Positions 50,193 through 60,607 of a stretch of 64,000 bases of DNA are shown here, in pieces. A model generated the notes under the pieces. The model had not been told where the DNA came from, searched no databases, and was given only the letters and a program-made list of their open reading frames with translations. How positions within the stretch are numbered: position 1 is the first letter of the stretch; each line of letters begins with the position of its first letter. The stretch spans positions 37,497 to 101,496 of the forward strand of contig CATMVA010000007.1 in NCBI GenBank assembly GCA_950075865.1, written 5' to 3'. A program made the translations under genes and the position numbers. This stretch comes from an uncultured Oscillospiraceae bacterium. GTDB lineage: Bacteria; Bacillota; Clostridia; Oscillospirales; Oscillospiraceae.

Positions 50193-50334
50193 ATGTCGTG
50201 GGTTGCCACGCTGCGAAGCGGCCAGGACGTTCGGTTGCTTTCCCTCCGTCTCGAGCTTGTGTCCGGGCCTTGCGGCCCTACCCTCGCTCTCACTCCGGTC
50301 CAAGCGCCCTCACTGCCCGCTTCTCCGCGCTTTT
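50193..50334. other. Intergenic GC-rich segment, possible dispersed repeat
   Basis: No gene is supported. It contains GGGCCTTGCGGCCC-like short hairpins and GAGCTTGTGTCCGGGCCTTG, which look like a structured repeat rather than unique regulatory DNA. Whether it is repeated elsewhere in the genome cannot be seen from this window. Confidence 0.35.
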
Positions 50335-50709
50335 TTACTCCTCGTTGACGACCTCGGCCTCGGGGGCGTTCTTGCCGATGGACTCGATGCCGTTGAGGCA
50401 GCTGTCTTTGGCTTTGTAGCCCTCGCCGGTGATGATGATCTCGCCGTTCTTGGCCTTCAGGCGGAACCGGAACTCACCAGCCTTGTCCTGATAAACCTCG
50501 AACTTGGGATGGGTCAGGGTCTCGAATCCCTCCTTGGTCTGGTCTTCCACGTGGACGCCGCAGTTCTTGCGGACGCTCTCAATGCCGGCCTTGCAGCCGT
50601 CCAGCGAGGTGTAGGTCTGGCTGGTGGCGATGACCTGACCATTGGCCGCCGTCAGGTTGAACTTGAATCCACCGTTCTTGGTCTCCGCGATCTTGAACTT
50701 TCCTGCCAT
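50335..50709 (-). CDS. DUF1508 (YegP-like) tandem-domain protein
   Basis: A 124-aa protein made of two DUF1508 units: KFKIAETKNGGFKFNLTAAN with IATSQTYTSLDGCKAGIESV, and KFEVYQDKAGEFRFRLKAKN with IITGEGYKAKDSCLNGIESI. The family is widespread and of unknown function; the fold is a small beta-alpha module. AAGGAATGAAGC precedes the ATG. It is a single-gene unit. Confidence 0.87.
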   Translation of the reverse strand: MAGKFKIAETKNGGFKFNLTAANGQVIATSQTYTSLDGCKAGIESVRKNCGVHVEDQTKEGFETLTHPKFEVYQDKAGEFRFRLKAKNGEIIITGEGYKAKDSCLNGIESIGKNAPEAEVVNEE

Positions 50710-50857
50710 GCTTCATTCCTTCTTTCTTCTATTTTTCAACGCCTCCGCACCGGAGCTCCTTACGGTGCTTCTATCATACACTATTTTCCCTGCCGGCGCA
50801 AGAACCCCCCCTGCCTTGGGAGGTTTTCCTTCCAACTCAGGGGGGTGTCTTTTTTGC

Positions 50858-51691
50858 TCAAAGCAGGCCCAGTTTTTCAAAGGCGTTGTAGATGCCGTCC
50901 TTGTCCACGTCGTCTGTGACCAAGTCGGCCATGGCCCGGATCTCCTCCCCGCCGTTGCCCATAGCCACACCAAACGCGCAGTATTCCAGCATGGGGATAT
51001 CCACCTTGGCATCTCCAAAGGCAATGGTGTCGGCCCGGTCGGCCCCCAGGTACCCGAGGAGGACCTCAATGGCGTGGGCCTTGGTAATATCCTTGACCCC
51101 CAGGTCACCGAAGAGAGCGATCTCCCCTTTGCCGCCCCAAGTGCCCGGCTCCAGGTCGGGGAACTCGGCGATGGAATCCAGGTGGTCCTGGTAGCTGTTC
51201 AGGATGAAACTGACCTTGTTCACGTCGTCCCGGTACAGCTCCCCGTCCAGGATCTTTCTCATGAACTGGGAGGAGGCTTGGAGGGAATCAGCATCCGAAT
51301 TGCCCTTCCGGCGGCTGTACTCCTGCATGACGGGGAGGGCCCGCTCCCGGAAATGCTCGCTGCCGAACAGGCCGTTGTTGCTCTCCAGATAGAACTCCAG
51401 CCCCCGGCTGTGGAGCCAGTCCACGATATGGCGGCACTGTTCGGGGGTGATAAGCTGGTGCATGACCACATCCCCCTCGTCCTCCACATAGCTGCCATTG
51501 CCTCCAATATAGCCGTCAAAGCCCACATCCCAGATCTCCTGGCTGTTCTCGGCCTTGCTCCGTCCGGTGCACAGGTAGACCCGGTGTCCCTTGGCCCGGG
51601 CCTGGCGGATGGCCTTCACCGCAGATGCTGGCAGATTGCCCTCATAGTCCACCAAGGTGCCGTCCACGTCCAGAAAAATGATCTTTCCCAT
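50858..51691 (-). CDS. HAD-superfamily phosphatase, Cof type
   Basis: A 277-aa Cof-type hydrolase: IIFLDVDGTLVDYEG with the nucleophile Asp, YLCTGRSKAEN, Lys in VSFILNS to KGEIALFGD, and AFGDAKVDIPMLEYC (motif IV). The start at 51691 follows GGGAGGAAAACC; a longer frame has no site. Substrate unknown, probably a phosphorylated sugar or cofactor. It is separated from rnhA by a terminator. Confidence 0.88.
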   Translation of the reverse strand: MGKIIFLDVDGTLVDYEGNLPASAVKAIRQARAKGHRVYLCTGRSKAENSQEIWDVGFDGYIGGNGSYVEDEGDVVMHQLITPEQCRHIVDWLHSRGLEFYLESNNGLFGSEHFRERALPVMQEYSRRKGNSDADSLQASSQFMRKILDGELYRDDVNKVSFILNSYQDHLDSIAEFPDLEPGTWGGKGEIALFGDLGVKDITKAHAIEVLLGYLGADRADTIAFGDAKVDIPMLEYCAFGVAMGNGGEEIRAMADLVTDDVDKDGIYNAFEKLGLL

Positions 51692-51716
51692 TGGTTTTCC
51701 TCCCGTTTTCTCTTGA

Positions 51717-51754
51717 AAAAGCAGGCGGCGCAAGAATTCCGCCGCCTGCTTTTA
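51717..51754 (-). terminator. Terminator of rnhA
   Basis: AAAAGCAGGCGGCG (51717-51730) pairs with 51740-51753. On the minus strand the stem is followed by a T-run. It overlaps the rnhA stop codon. Confidence 0.82.
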
Positions 51755-52201
51755 CGCTTCTTTTTTCTGAAATTTCCTGCTTTCGGCCACCGCCAGCTCG
51801 TCGCAGCGGTTATTGAACTCGTTGTCGGCGTGCCCTTTGACCCAGTGGAGGTTTACCTTGTGATAATCGCAGAGTGCCAGCAGCTCCTCCCACAGGTCGG
51901 GGTTGAGGGCAGGCTTTTTGTCGGCCTTTACCCACCCCTTGGCCTTCCAGCTTTTTGCCCAGCCCTTCTCCAAGGCGTCGATGACATACTTGGAATCCGA
52001 CCAAAGTTCCACCACACAAGGCTCCTTCAGAGCCTTCAGGGCGGTGATGACTCCGGTGAGCTCCATGCGGTTGTTGGTGGTGTGCTCCTCCCCGCCCGAG
52101 AGCTCCTTCCGGAACTTCCCGTACTGGAGGATGGCTCCCCAGCCTCCCGGCCCCGGGTTCCCCGAACAGGCCCCGTCAGTATAGATGGTGACAGTTTTCA
52201 T
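51752..52201 (-). CDS. rnhA: Ribonuclease HI
   Basis: A 149-aa enzyme degrading RNA in RNA-DNA hybrids. The active-site acids are in [35 protein letters not shown] and [15 protein letters not shown]. Length is typical of bacterial RNase HI without extra domain. The ATG at 52201 is behind AAGGAG; the upstream ATG in frame lies before the site. Confidence 0.93.
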   Translation of the reverse strand: MKTVTIYTDGACSGNPGPGGWGAILQYGKFRKELSGGEEHTTNNRMELTGVITALKALKEPCVVELWSDSKYVIDALEKGWAKSWKAKGWVKADKKPALNPDLWEELLALCDYHKVNLHWVKGHADNEFNNRCDELAVAESRKFQKKEA

Positions 52202-52225
52202 AAGGATCTCCTTCAAGGGCAGATC

Positions 52226-52657
52226 TTACAGGTTCCTTAAAATCTCCCGGCGCTTCTGGTCATACTCCTCAGGGGTGAGGAGCCCGGCCTCTTTCAAGGT
52301 CTCCAGTTGCTCCAGGCGGGCCTTGGGGTCCAGGCCGGTGGGCGTGATATGCTGGTGCTCGGGGGAATCGTAGCCGAAAGAGGAGACCTCCTGCCGGGGA
52401 GGGTCCTCGTCGGTGATCTCATAATGGCCGAAAAGGTTTGTGTTATCCCGCTTTCCGAAGAGATAGAGGCCGTTGACCACCGTGATGGCCACAACTCCGC
52501 CAATCCATACCACAGCAAACAGAAGCATGGGTAAAAATCCGGACATGAGAGCAGCAGGCAGTATCGTGGTGAGCCCGATGACCGCCATCACCCCTCCCAC
52601 TACAATGGTCATACCGGCATTGACCTTACTGGGCTTATAGCGGATGTTTTTCTTCAT
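52226..52657 (-). CDS. SHOCT-domain membrane protein
   Basis: A 143-aa protein with two membrane helices (about 15-65; MTIVVGGVMAVIGLTTILPA and MLLFAVVWIGGVVAITVVNG), a polar linker and a C-terminal SHOCT motif (RLEQLETLKEAGLLTPEEYD). The function of such proteins is not known. AAAGGAGG precedes the ATG. It lies downstream of gyrA on the same strand. Confidence 0.82.
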   Translation of the reverse strand: MKKNIRYKPSKVNAGMTIVVGGVMAVIGLTTILPAALMSGFLPMLLFAVVWIGGVVAITVVNGLYLFGKRDNTNLFGHYEITDEDPPRQEVSSFGYDSPEHQHITPTGLDPKARLEQLETLKEAGLLTPEEYDQKRREILRNL

Positions 52658-52687
52658 GGCTGTGCCTCCTTTCGGACAGGAAAAGGC

Positions 52688-55231
52688 TTATTCCTCGGTC
52701 GCTTCCTCAGCGGGATCTTCCATACGCTCGGATTCAGGGATCTCCTCGGGCACCACGACCTCCTCGGTCTCGTCCCGGTCGGCCAGGGCCAGAGCGATGA
52801 CCTGGTCCCCTTCCTCCTTGAATCGCATAACAATGACTCCCTGGGTGGAGCGGCCGGTGGAGCGGATAGCCTCCACGGGGGTACGGATGAGGATGCCGCT
52901 CTGGGTCACCAGGAGTAGGTCCTCCCCGCCGTCCACCATCTTCAGTCCCACCACCGGGCCGGTCTTCTCGGTGACCATGTAGTTGCGGATGCCCACACCG
53001 CCCCGGTTGGTGATGCGGTACTCGTCCAGGTCGGTGCGCTTGCCGTAGCCCTTCTCGGTGATGGAGAGGGCCTGCTTGCCGTCCTCCACCACGCCGGCAC
53101 CCACCACATAGTCCTCCTCCCGGAGACTGATGCCCCGGACGCCGTAGGCCTCCCGGCCCATGGCCCGGACCTTGGTCTCGGGGAAGCGGATAGCTTGGCC
53201 GTCATGGGTGGCGATAAGTACATCCCGATTCCCGTCGGTCTCCAGCACCGAGATGAGCTCGTCCCCCTCGTCCAGACGGAGGGCCCGAATACCGTTATTT
53301 CGCAGGTTTTTAAGGGTGGCCACGGGCAGGCGCTTCACAGTTCCCTGCTTGGTGACCATAAAGAGGTACTTCTCGGTCTCCTCCACCTCTCGGAAGTGGA
53401 GCATGGTCTGGATCCGCTCTCCCTGCTCCACCTGGAGGATGTTCACAATGTTGGTGCCCTTGGCCGCCTTGCCGCTTTCGGGGATCTGATATCCCTTCTT
53501 GCGGTAGACCTTGCCCGTGTCGGTGAAGAAGAGGATAAAGTCGTGGGTGGAGGCGGTGAACACGTCCACCACATAGTCCTCCTCCCGGGTGGTGATGCCC
53601 TTCTTGCCCATGCCGCCCTTGCTCTGGGCGATATACTCGCTCACCGGGGTGCGCTTGATGTAGCCCGCCTGGGTGAGGGTGAAGACGCACTGCTCCTCCT
53701 CGATCAGGTCCTCAATGTCGATCTCGTCCTCCACGTCCTGGATCTCGGTTCTGCGGTCGTCGCCGTACTTGTCGGCGATGGCCTGGAGCTCCTCCTTCAG
53801 GACCTGGCGGATCATCTCGTCCGAGCCCAGGAGCTGCTGATAGTAGGCGATCTTCTCCTCCAGCTCCTTGTACTCAGCCTCCAACTTCTCCCGGTTGAGA
53901 CCCTGGAGGGAGATGAGCCGCATGTCGCAGATGGCCTGGGCCTGGACATCGTCCAGCCCGAAGCGCTCCATGAGGCGCTCCTTGGCGTTGTCGTAGGAGG
54001 AGCGGATGATGTGAATGACCTCGTCAATGTTGTCCTGGGCGATGAGGAGTCCCTCCAACAGGTGGGCACGCTCCTGAGCCTTTTTAAGGTCGTACCGGGT
54101 CCGGCGGACGATGATCTCCTCCTGGAAAGAGAGGTACTCATCAATAATCTGCCGCAGGGACAGGATCCGGGGCTGCTTCTGGTCGTCCACCAGGGCCAGC
54201 ATGATGATGGAAAAGCTGGACTGCATGGCGGTTTGCTTAAAGAGGTTGTTGAGCACCACCTGAGGGTTGGCGTCCTTCTTCAGCTCAATGACCATCCGCA
54301 TACCGTTGCGGTCGGTCTCGTCCCGGAGATCAGAGATGCCCTCCAGCCGCTTATCCTTCACCTGGTCGGCGATGGTCTTGATAAGCTGGCGTTTGTTCAC
54401 CTGGTAGGGAAGCTCGGTGACAATGATGCGCACCCGGTCCTTGCCGAATTCCTCGAACTCGGTGCGGGCCCGGATTACCACCTTACCCCGGCCGGTGGCG
54501 TAGGCCGACCGGATGCCGCTGCGGCCCATGATGATACCCTTGGTGGGGAAGTCGGGGCCCTTCACGTGCTCCATCAGGTCGCTGAGCTCGGCGTTGGGGT
54601 TGTCCAGCACCGTAACGCAGGCCCCGATGACCTCTTTCAGGTTGTGGGGCGGGATGTTGGTGGCCATGCCTACGGCGATGCCGGAGGAGCCGTTCACCAG
54701 CAGGTTGGGGAACCGGGAGGGGAGCACACGGGGCTCCTTCCGGGTCTCGTCAAAGTTCGGATCCCAGTCCACCGTCTCCTTGTCGATGTCCCGGAGCATC
54801 TCGTTGGAGAGGCGGGACATACGGGCCTCGGTGTACCGGTAGGCGGCCGGGGGATCGCCGTCCACCGAGCCGAAGTTACCGTGGCCGTCCACCAGCATGT
54901 AGCGCATGGAGAAGTTCTGTGCCAGGCGGACCATGGCGTCGTAGACCGAGGAGTCGCCGTGGGGGTGGTATTTACCCAGCACATCGCCCACGCAGGTGGC
55001 CGATTTCTTGAAGGGCTTGTCGGAAGTCAGGCCGCTTTCGTACATGGTGTAGAGGATGCGGCGGTGGACCGGCTTCAGGCCATCCCGGACGTCGGGCAGG
55101 GCCCGGCCCACGATGACGCTCATGGCGTACTGGATATAGCTGTCCTCCATCTCGCCCACCAGCTCAGACTCGGTGATGTGCTGATTGGGAAACAAAATAT
55201 CTTCGGGCTTGTAATCTCTGTTATGAGCCAT
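52688..55231 (-). CDS. gyrA: DNA gyrase subunit A
   Basis: An 847-aa type II topoisomerase subunit. The DNA-cleaving Tyr is in [11 protein letters not shown], the quinolone-resistance region reads [17 protein letters not shown], and the C-terminal beta-propeller carries the GyrA-box-like [11 protein letters not shown]. The acidic tail is rich in Glu. It lies 14 bp downstream of gyrB, the common Firmicutes order near oriC. TAAGGAGGTGACGC precedes the ATG. Confidence 0.96.
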   Translation of the reverse strand: MAHNRDYKPEDILFPNQHITESELVGEMEDSYIQYAMSVIVGRALPDVRDGLKPVHRRILYTMYESGLTSDKPFKKSATCVGDVLGKYHPHGDSSVYDAMVRLAQNFSMRYMLVDGHGNFGSVDGDPPAAYRYTEARMSRLSNEMLRDIDKETVDWDPNFDETRKEPRVLPSRFPNLLVNGSSGIAVGMATNIPPHNLKEVIGACVTVLDNPNAELSDLMEHVKGPDFPTKGIIMGRSGIRSAYATGRGKVVIRARTEFEEFGKDRVRIIVTELPYQVNKRQLIKTIADQVKDKRLEGISDLRDETDRNGMRMVIELKKDANPQVVLNNLFKQTAMQSSFSIIMLALVDDQKQPRILSLRQIIDEYLSFQEEIIVRRTRYDLKKAQERAHLLEGLLIAQDNIDEVIHIIRSSYDNAKERLMERFGLDDVQAQAICDMRLISLQGLNREKLEAEYKELEEKIAYYQQLLGSDEMIRQVLKEELQAIADKYGDDRRTEIQDVEDEIDIEDLIEEEQCVFTLTQAGYIKRTPVSEYIAQSKGGMGKKGITTREEDYVVDVFTASTHDFILFFTDTGKVYRKKGYQIPESGKAAKGTNIVNILQVEQGERIQTMLHFREVEETEKYLFMVTKQGTVKRLPVATLKNLRNNGIRALRLDEGDELISVLETDGNRDVLIATHDGQAIRFPETKVRAMGREAYGVRGISLREEDYVVGAGVVEDGKQALSITEKGYGKRTDLDEYRITNRGGVGIRNYMVTEKTGPVVGLKMVDGGEDLLLVTQSGILIRTPVEAIRSTGRSTQGVIVMRFKEEGDQVIALALADRDETEEVVVPEEIPESERMEDPAEEATEE

Positions 55232-55245
55232 CTTGCGTCACCTCC

Positions 55246-57219
55246 TTAAATGTCAATGTTCACGGCGTACTGGGCGTTGCGCTCGATCCATTCCTTCCGG
55301 GGCTCCACCTCCTCGCCCATGAGGACGGTGAAGATCTGGTCAGCCCTGAGGGCGTCGTCCAGAGTGATCCGCCGCAGGGTGCGCTTCTCCGGATCCATGG
55401 TGGTCTCCCACAGCTCGTGGGGGTCCATCTCGCCCAGGCCCTTGAAACGGCTGATCTCCACCTTCACATTGGGGTTATCCCCGCGAAGCTCAGCCGAAAT
55501 GGCGTCCCGCTCCTCCTCGGAGAAGGCCAGGCGGGTGGTTTTACCCCGGACCAGCTTGAATAAGGGAGGTACGGCGGAGTAGACATAGCCCTTCTCAATA
55601 AGAGGCCTCATATATCGGAAGAAAAAGGTGAGCAACAGCGTGCGGATGTGGGCACCGTCCACATCGGCATCGGCCATAATGATGATCTTGTGGTAGCGCA
55701 GCTTCTCAATATCGAACTCGTCCCCGATACCCGCGCCCAGGCCCAGGACCAGGGGGTAGAGCTTGTCGTTGCCGTAAATTTTGTCTGCACGGGCCTTTTC
55801 TACATTAAGCATCTTTCCCCACATGGCCAGAATGGCCTGGAACCGAGAGTCCCGGCCCTGGATAGCCGAACCGGCAGCCGAATCTCCCTCTACGATGTAA
55901 ATTTCGCACAGGGACGGATCCCTCTCGTTGCAGTCCTGAAGCTTGTCGGGCATCTGGCCCGACTCCAGGGCAGTCTTGCGGCGGACGCTCTCCCGGGCTT
56001 TCCGGGCGGCCTCTCGGGCCCGATTGGCAGTGAGGGCCTTGTCCAGAATGGCCTTGCCGATGGCCGGGTTCTCCTCCAGGAATATCTCCAGCTTTTCGCT
56101 GACCACCGCATTCACCAGGGTGCGGATCTCGCTGTTGCCCAGCTTGGCCTTGGTCTGGCCTTCGAACTGGGCCTCGGTCAGCTTCACCGAAATGACGCAG
56201 CACAGGCCCTCCCGGCAGTCCTCGCCCGAGACCTTGTCGTCGTCCTTCAAAATCTTCATCTTCTTGCCGTAGGCGTTGAGCACGTTGGTCAGGGCCCGCT
56301 TGAAGCCGTCCTCGTGCATGCCGCCCTCGGGGGTATGAACATTGTTGGCGAAGGACAAAATGGTCTCGTTGTAGCTGTCGTTATACTGGAAGGCCAGCTC
56401 GGCCATGGCGTCGTCCTTCTGGCCGGCCATGTAGATGACCTGCTCGTGAAGGGGGGTCTTGTTGGTGTTCAGATAGGTGACGAACTCCCGGATACCGCCC
56501 TCGTAGCACATGGCGTCGCTCACCGGCTCCTCCCCACGGAGGTCGGAGATGGTGATGTGGAGCCCGGCGTTGAGGAAGGCCTCCTCCCGCATCCGGGTAT
56601 GAAGGATGTCGTAGTCATACTCAGTGGTCTCGGTGAACATCTCGGGGTCGGGCTTGAAGACCACCTCGGTGCCCGTTTTGTCGGTCTTGCCAATGATGGT
56701 CATTTCCTGGGTCATATTGCCCCGGGAGAACTTGACCTCGTAGATGTTGCCGTTCTTGTGGACCCGGACCTCCATCCATTCGGACAGAGCGTTGACCACG
56801 CTGCCGCCCACACCGTGGAGGCCGCCGGAGACCTTGTAGCCGCCGCCGCCGAACTTACCTCCGGCGTGGAGGACGGTATAGACCACCTCCAGGGCGGGCC
56901 GTCCGGTCTGGGGCTGGATGTCCACAGGGACGCCCCGGCCGTCGTCAACGACTTTGATGACGTTGCCGGGAAGGATGTCCACCGTGATGTGTTTACAGTA
57001 GCCCGCCAACGCCTCGTCGATGGCGTTGTCCACGATCTCGTAGACCAGGTGGTGCAGGCCAGAGCTGGAGGTGGAGCCGATGTACATACCCGGCCGCTTG
57101 CGGACTGCCTCAAGACCCTCCAGCACCTGGATCTCGCTGCCGCCGTACTCATGCTCGGTCTGGGTGACGCTGTCCTCCCACTCCTGATTCAATTCTTCTT
57201 TCAGTTTTTCGACGTCCAT
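55246..57219 (-). CDS. gyrB: DNA gyrase subunit B
   Basis: A 657-aa ATPase subunit. GHKL ATP site in EIVDNAIDEALAGYC and DDGRGVPVDIQP; TOPRIM motif IYIVEGDSAAGSA and ADADVDGAHIRTLLL. The ATG at 57219 is behind AAGGAGGATATT, giving MDVEKLKEELNQEW; a longer frame start lacks support. Forms the A2B2 gyrase with GyrA to supercoil DNA. Confidence 0.96.
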   Translation of the reverse strand: MDVEKLKEELNQEWEDSVTQTEHEYGGSEIQVLEGLEAVRKRPGMYIGSTSSSGLHHLVYEIVDNAIDEALAGYCKHITVDILPGNVIKVVDDGRGVPVDIQPQTGRPALEVVYTVLHAGGKFGGGGYKVSGGLHGVGGSVVNALSEWMEVRVHKNGNIYEVKFSRGNMTQEMTIIGKTDKTGTEVVFKPDPEMFTETTEYDYDILHTRMREEAFLNAGLHITISDLRGEEPVSDAMCYEGGIREFVTYLNTNKTPLHEQVIYMAGQKDDAMAELAFQYNDSYNETILSFANNVHTPEGGMHEDGFKRALTNVLNAYGKKMKILKDDDKVSGEDCREGLCCVISVKLTEAQFEGQTKAKLGNSEIRTLVNAVVSEKLEIFLEENPAIGKAILDKALTANRAREAARKARESVRRKTALESGQMPDKLQDCNERDPSLCEIYIVEGDSAAGSAIQGRDSRFQAILAMWGKMLNVEKARADKIYGNDKLYPLVLGLGAGIGDEFDIEKLRYHKIIIMADADVDGAHIRTLLLTFFFRYMRPLIEKGYVYSAVPPLFKLVRGKTTRLAFSEEERDAISAELRGDNPNVKVEISRFKGLGEMDPHELWETTMDPEKRTLRRITLDDALRADQIFTVLMGEEVEPRKEWIERNAQYAVNIDI

Positions 57220-57316
57220 AATATCCTCCTTGATTCCTTGCGCGGAGCGCGGGAAAACCTCTCCCAAAAGGGGTTTTCCCCCGCTTCACGCTGGTCTTGT
57301 GGAAAATTTTCCTTTT

Positions 57317-57580
57317 TTATTCCAGTCCGTTGCCCTCGGCCCGGCCCTTCAGCGTGGTAGGGGAGAGCTGGGATAGATAGACGGTGGCCGGCTTGTTCTT
57401 CCCCTGGCAGAGGGTGAAGGTCCGGGGGATGTCCCCTGTGGCGCTCACCACTCGCCCCTCCCGCTGGGCCTTCTCCAAAAAGGAGCGGGTCCGGTGGGAC
57501 CAGGAGGAGGTGTCCAAGTCAAAGATCCCGATGATGTTCTCGAATGGTACCACCATCGATTGGCCAATGTGAAGGTACAT
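57317..57580 (-). CDS. remB: RemB-like (DUF370) regulator
   Basis: An 87-aa protein starting MYLHIGQSMVVPFENIIGIF, followed by DLDTSSWSHRTRSFL. This is the DUF370/YaaB type encoded between recF and gyrB in Bacillus, where RemB relates to the biofilm-matrix regulator RemA. The location here is the same. AGAGGAAGTG precedes the ATG. The function in this organism is inferred from family and synteny. Confidence 0.85.
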   Translation of the reverse strand: MYLHIGQSMVVPFENIIGIFDLDTSSWSHRTRSFLEKAQREGRVVSATGDIPRTFTLCQGKNKPATVYLSQLSPTTLKGRAEGNGLE

Positions 57581-57866
57581 GGTTCACTTCCTCTCTGGTG
57601 GGTCATATCGTGCTGCGGCCAGAAAACCATAAAGCACCATGGTCCAAATCGTATCGGCCATCTGAAGGCCCTCTGTTATAAACAGTGTTCCATAATAAGG
57701 AATAGGATGTTTGCTATGAACATGACAGCGAACAAATTGTTGTTGAAGCTGCTGAATTGAACGGCCTCTTCGCTCCCTATTGCCCACAATTAACGGCAGC
57801 AGTAAAGAGGGAAGTGCATGGACCGCACTTTTTGAAGATTTCCCTGTCTTTCATAACAGACCCTCG
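57581..57866. other. recF-remB intergenic region
   Basis: Less GC-rich than its surroundings. On the minus strand a weak 67-codon frame (57584-57787) ends MVLYGFLAAARYDPPER just before remB, with only a GTG start and no good ribosome site; a short version from an inner ATG near 57661 is possible. No RNA or terminator signature was identified. Confidence 0.35.
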
Positions 57867-58967
57867 TTACCCCAGCTTCCCATCCTTCACCAAAAACCGC
57901 TTGCCGCTGTTGGGGATGCCCTTGTCCTCCTCGCAGCAGGAGATGAAGACCTGGCCGCCGTCGATGCGCTCCAGCACAAAAGATTGGCGGCGGGTGTCCA
58001 GCTCGGAGAGAACGTCGTCCAGCAGGAGGACCGGCCACTCCCCTGTGTCCTCCCGGAAGAGCTCCCGGCAGGCCAGCTTGAGAGACAATGCCGCCGTCCG
58101 GGTCTGGCCCTGGGAGGCATACTGCTTGGCGCTCTTTCCGTCGATCTCCACCACCAGATCGTCCTTGTGGGGCCCGGAGAGACACTGCCGGGCGTCCAGC
58201 TCAGCCTGCCGGTGGCTCTGCTGATGTTGGAGCAGCTCCTCTAAAATATCCTTGCTTCCCGCCTCCGGGTCAGTGACAGTGGAGACCGTCTCATAGCGAA
58301 GGCTCAGGGTTTCCCGCCCTCCGGAGAAATCGGCCTGGATGGGCGGGGTCATCTGGGCCAGCCGCCGCACAAAGTGGGCGCGGTAGCGAATGATCACCGC
58401 CCCCACCTGGGCCATGCGGAGATTGAAATCGTCCAGGGTGTCCAGCAGGGAGGGCTTCTCCTCCCAGTCCCGCAGAATCCGGGTCTTCTCCTCGTAGAGC
58501 TTCCGGTACTCGGCCACGGCCGCGGCGTACTTGGGCCGGAGCTGACAAATGGCATCATCCAGAAAACCCCTACGCTCGGCCGCTCCGGAACGGATGAGGG
58601 ACAGGTCCTCGGGGCAGAACAGGATGGTATTGAAAACCTCCCCCAGCTCAGCGGAGCGTTTGAGCCGGACGCCGTTGGAAAACAGGTCCCGTCGGGCCCC
58701 CCGGTGGAGCTTGGCCTCCAGCACAAAATTTCTCTCCCTGGAAAAAACCTCCCCCTTTAGAAAGGCATGGTCCACCCCGAACTGTATCAGCTCTCTGTCG
58801 TACCGGGCCCGGTGGCTCCCGGCCCCGGACAGATAAGCCACCGCTTCCAGCAGGTTGGTCTTGCCTTGGGCGTTCTCCCCCAGGATCACGTTGACGCCGG
58901 TGGAAAAGGCGGCTTCGGCGTGGAGGTAGTTGCGGAAAAAATCCAGCTCCAGTCGGTTTAGGGTCAT
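57867..58967 (-). CDS. recF: DNA replication/repair protein RecF
   Basis: A 366-aa SMC-like ATPase loading RecA at gaps. [16 protein letters not shown] at the start, Walker [14 protein letters not shown] (31-43), signature [11 protein letters not shown] preceded by ASQGQTRT, Walker [13 protein letters not shown]. It starts inside the stop of the S4 gene (ATGA overlap), as in many Firmicutes. Confidence 0.95.
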   Translation of the reverse strand: MTLNRLELDFFRNYLHAEAAFSTGVNVILGENAQGKTNLLEAVAYLSGAGSHRARYDRELIQFGVDHAFLKGEVFSRERNFVLEAKLHRGARRDLFSNGVRLKRSAELGEVFNTILFCPEDLSLIRSGAAERRGFLDDAICQLRPKYAAAVAEYRKLYEEKTRILRDWEEKPSLLDTLDDFNLRMAQVGAVIIRYRAHFVRRLAQMTPPIQADFSGGRETLSLRYETVSTVTDPEAGSKDILEELLQHQQSHRQAELDARQCLSGPHKDDLVVEIDGKSAKQYASQGQTRTAALSLKLACRELFREDTGEWPVLLLDDVLSELDTRRQSFVLERIDGGQVFISCCEEDKGIPNSGKRFLVKDGKLG

Positions 58968-59176
58968 GCCACCACGAACCTCTTGCCGTCCAGCTCGGCC
59001 CTGTCGCCGGGGCGGAGCTTTTTCCCCCGCATGGTGCAGGGCTCTCCGTTTACCAGGACCTCCCCGGACTGGATCCGCTCCTTGGCCTCCCCTCCGGTCT
59101 CCACGGCGCCGGCGAATTTCAGCAGGTCCTGGAGCTTGATGTATTCGGTCTGGATCTTCACTCTCTCTTCTGTCAT
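58964..59176 (-). CDS. yaaA: S4-domain RNA-binding protein, YaaA type
   Basis: A 70-aa protein almost entirely an S4 fold: [20 protein letters not shown], then [20 protein letters not shown]. This is the small S4 gene found between dnaN and recF in Firmicutes. It binds RNA, possibly in ribosome assembly. GAGGGAGAAAAC precedes the ATG; its end overlaps recF by four bases. Confidence 0.9.
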   Translation of the reverse strand: MTEERVKIQTEYIKLQDLLKFAGAVETGGEAKERIQSGEVLVNGEPCTMRGKKLRPGDRAELDGKRFVVA

Positions 59177-59221
59177 GTTTTCTCCCTCAACTCACAGCGC
59201 GCCAGGGATGCCGCGCCCTAC

Positions 59222-60346
59222 TTATTTATCCCAGGTGGCAGACATACGGACGGGCAGGACCATGAACAGGAAGTCCTCCTGGCCGTCCTCGGCATCGGTG
59301 GGCACGATGATGCAGGGGGTGGAAGGGCTGCCCATCAGCAGTTTGGCCTTCTCGGCGGGGACCGCCTTCAGGGCGTCCAGCAGGAAGCGGTGGTTGAAGC
59401 CGATGTGCAGGTCGTTTCCGCTGCCCTCCACGGGACACTGGTCGGAGGCGTCTCCCGTGGGGGTGACGGTGGACAGGTACAGGCAGCTCTCTCCCACGAT
59501 ACACCGCAGGGGGTTCTTGGCGTTGTCCTGGAGGATCAGGCTCACCCGGTTGATGGAGGTCATCAGGGCCTTCACCTCGGCGGTAAGGGAGATGGTGCTC
59601 TTCCAGGAGATGGACTGGCGGTAGTTGAGGAATTCCCCCTCCAGCCGCCGGGTCACCAGCAGGGTGGAGCCCACCTTGAACTGGATATGCCGGGCGCCGG
59701 TGGTGATGGTGACCTCCTCCTCGCCGTCCCCGCAGATGCTCTTGACCTCACTGAGGGCCGAGCCGGGCACCACGAAGGAGAAATCCTTTCCAGGGTTCTG
59801 CTCCAGCTTTTCCCGCCGGAGGGCCAGCCGTTGGCCGTCCACCGACACCACGGTGAGGGTGTCCCCCGTCACCTCAAAGAGGGAGCCGGTGAGAATGGGC
59901 CGGCCGTCGGTGGTACAGACAGCGAAAATGGTGCGGGAGATCATGTCGCCCAGGGTGGCCCGGGGCAACACCAGGGCGTTTTGGGGCTCTACGTTGGGCA
60001 ACTCGGGAAACTCCTCCGGGTCGATGCCCTGAATGTTGTATTTCACATCCCCGCAGAGGATCCGGACGTTGAGCCCGTCAGTGGTGAAGGTGACCACGTC
60101 GTCAGGCAGGTTCCGAACGATGTCTCCCAGCTTCCGGGCCGAGAGGACCAGGGTGCCGCCCTCGGCCACGTCGGCAGGGACCACGGTACGGATGCCGGTC
60201 TCCAGGTTGTAGCCGGTGATCCGCAGGTCGGAGCCGGCCTCCAAGAGGATCCCCTCCAGGGCCGGGATGGAGCTTTTGGGCGCCGTGGCCCGGGAGGCCG
60301 TGGTGATGGCAGGAAGGAGAAGGGCCTTTTCACAGGAAAATTTCAT
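59222..60346 (-). CDS. dnaN: DNA polymerase III beta sliding clamp
   Basis: A 374-aa clamp subunit beginning MKFSCEKALLLPAITTASRA; three repeated clamp domains, with the C-terminal LMGSPSTPCIIVPTD and the final VLPVRMSATW typical of DnaN. It forms the dimer ring around DNA for PolC. GGAGGAATGACTCT precedes the ATG. It follows dnaA after 261 bp. Confidence 0.95.
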   Translation of the reverse strand: MKFSCEKALLLPAITTASRATAPKSSIPALEGILLEAGSDLRITGYNLETGIRTVVPADVAEGGTLVLSARKLGDIVRNLPDDVVTFTTDGLNVRILCGDVKYNIQGIDPEEFPELPNVEPQNALVLPRATLGDMISRTIFAVCTTDGRPILTGSLFEVTGDTLTVVSVDGQRLALRREKLEQNPGKDFSFVVPGSALSEVKSICGDGEEEVTITTGARHIQFKVGSTLLVTRRLEGEFLNYRQSISWKSTISLTAEVKALMTSINRVSLILQDNAKNPLRCIVGESCLYLSTVTPTGDASDQCPVEGSGNDLHIGFNHRFLLDALKAVPAEKAKLLMGSPSTPCIIVPTDAEDGQEDFLFMVLPVRMSATWDK

Positions 60347-60607
60347 AGAGTCATTCCTCCATTTTATCTCTTTTCTCCAACAAGAAAGGAGAGGTTATAT
60401 AAAAATAGAAGCAGTCGTAGAGAGGGTCCAAAAGTGGAAAAGCGGGAAAATGGTTAGAACGGGAAGAAAAAGGGCGTCCACAGGGGGGAGGGGAAAAAGG
60501 ACGGGCTTTACACAGGTAAAAAATGGAAAACCAGATTATCCACAAGAAGATTTGCACATTTTAAGAAAAACAGGTGGGAAAGTGGAAAAAGAGCGAAGCA
60601 GGGCGGA
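60347..60607. other. dnaA-dnaN intergenic with DnaA box
   Basis: Contains a perfect DnaA box TTATCCACA at 60536-60544 and a one-mismatch form, CTTTACACA, near 60507-60515, in an A-rich setting. In many Firmicutes this region is part of the bipartite origin or controls dnaN. No gene was found. Confidence 0.6.

Noticed and set aside
53195..57360. Long plus-strand frames of 684 and 570 codons across gyrA and gyrB
   Set aside because: Antisense of the gyrase genes; composition-driven, no motifs or start signals.
57494..57760. 88-codon plus-strand frame over the remB start
   Set aside because: Antisense to remB for much of its length, no ribosome site, no recognisable features.
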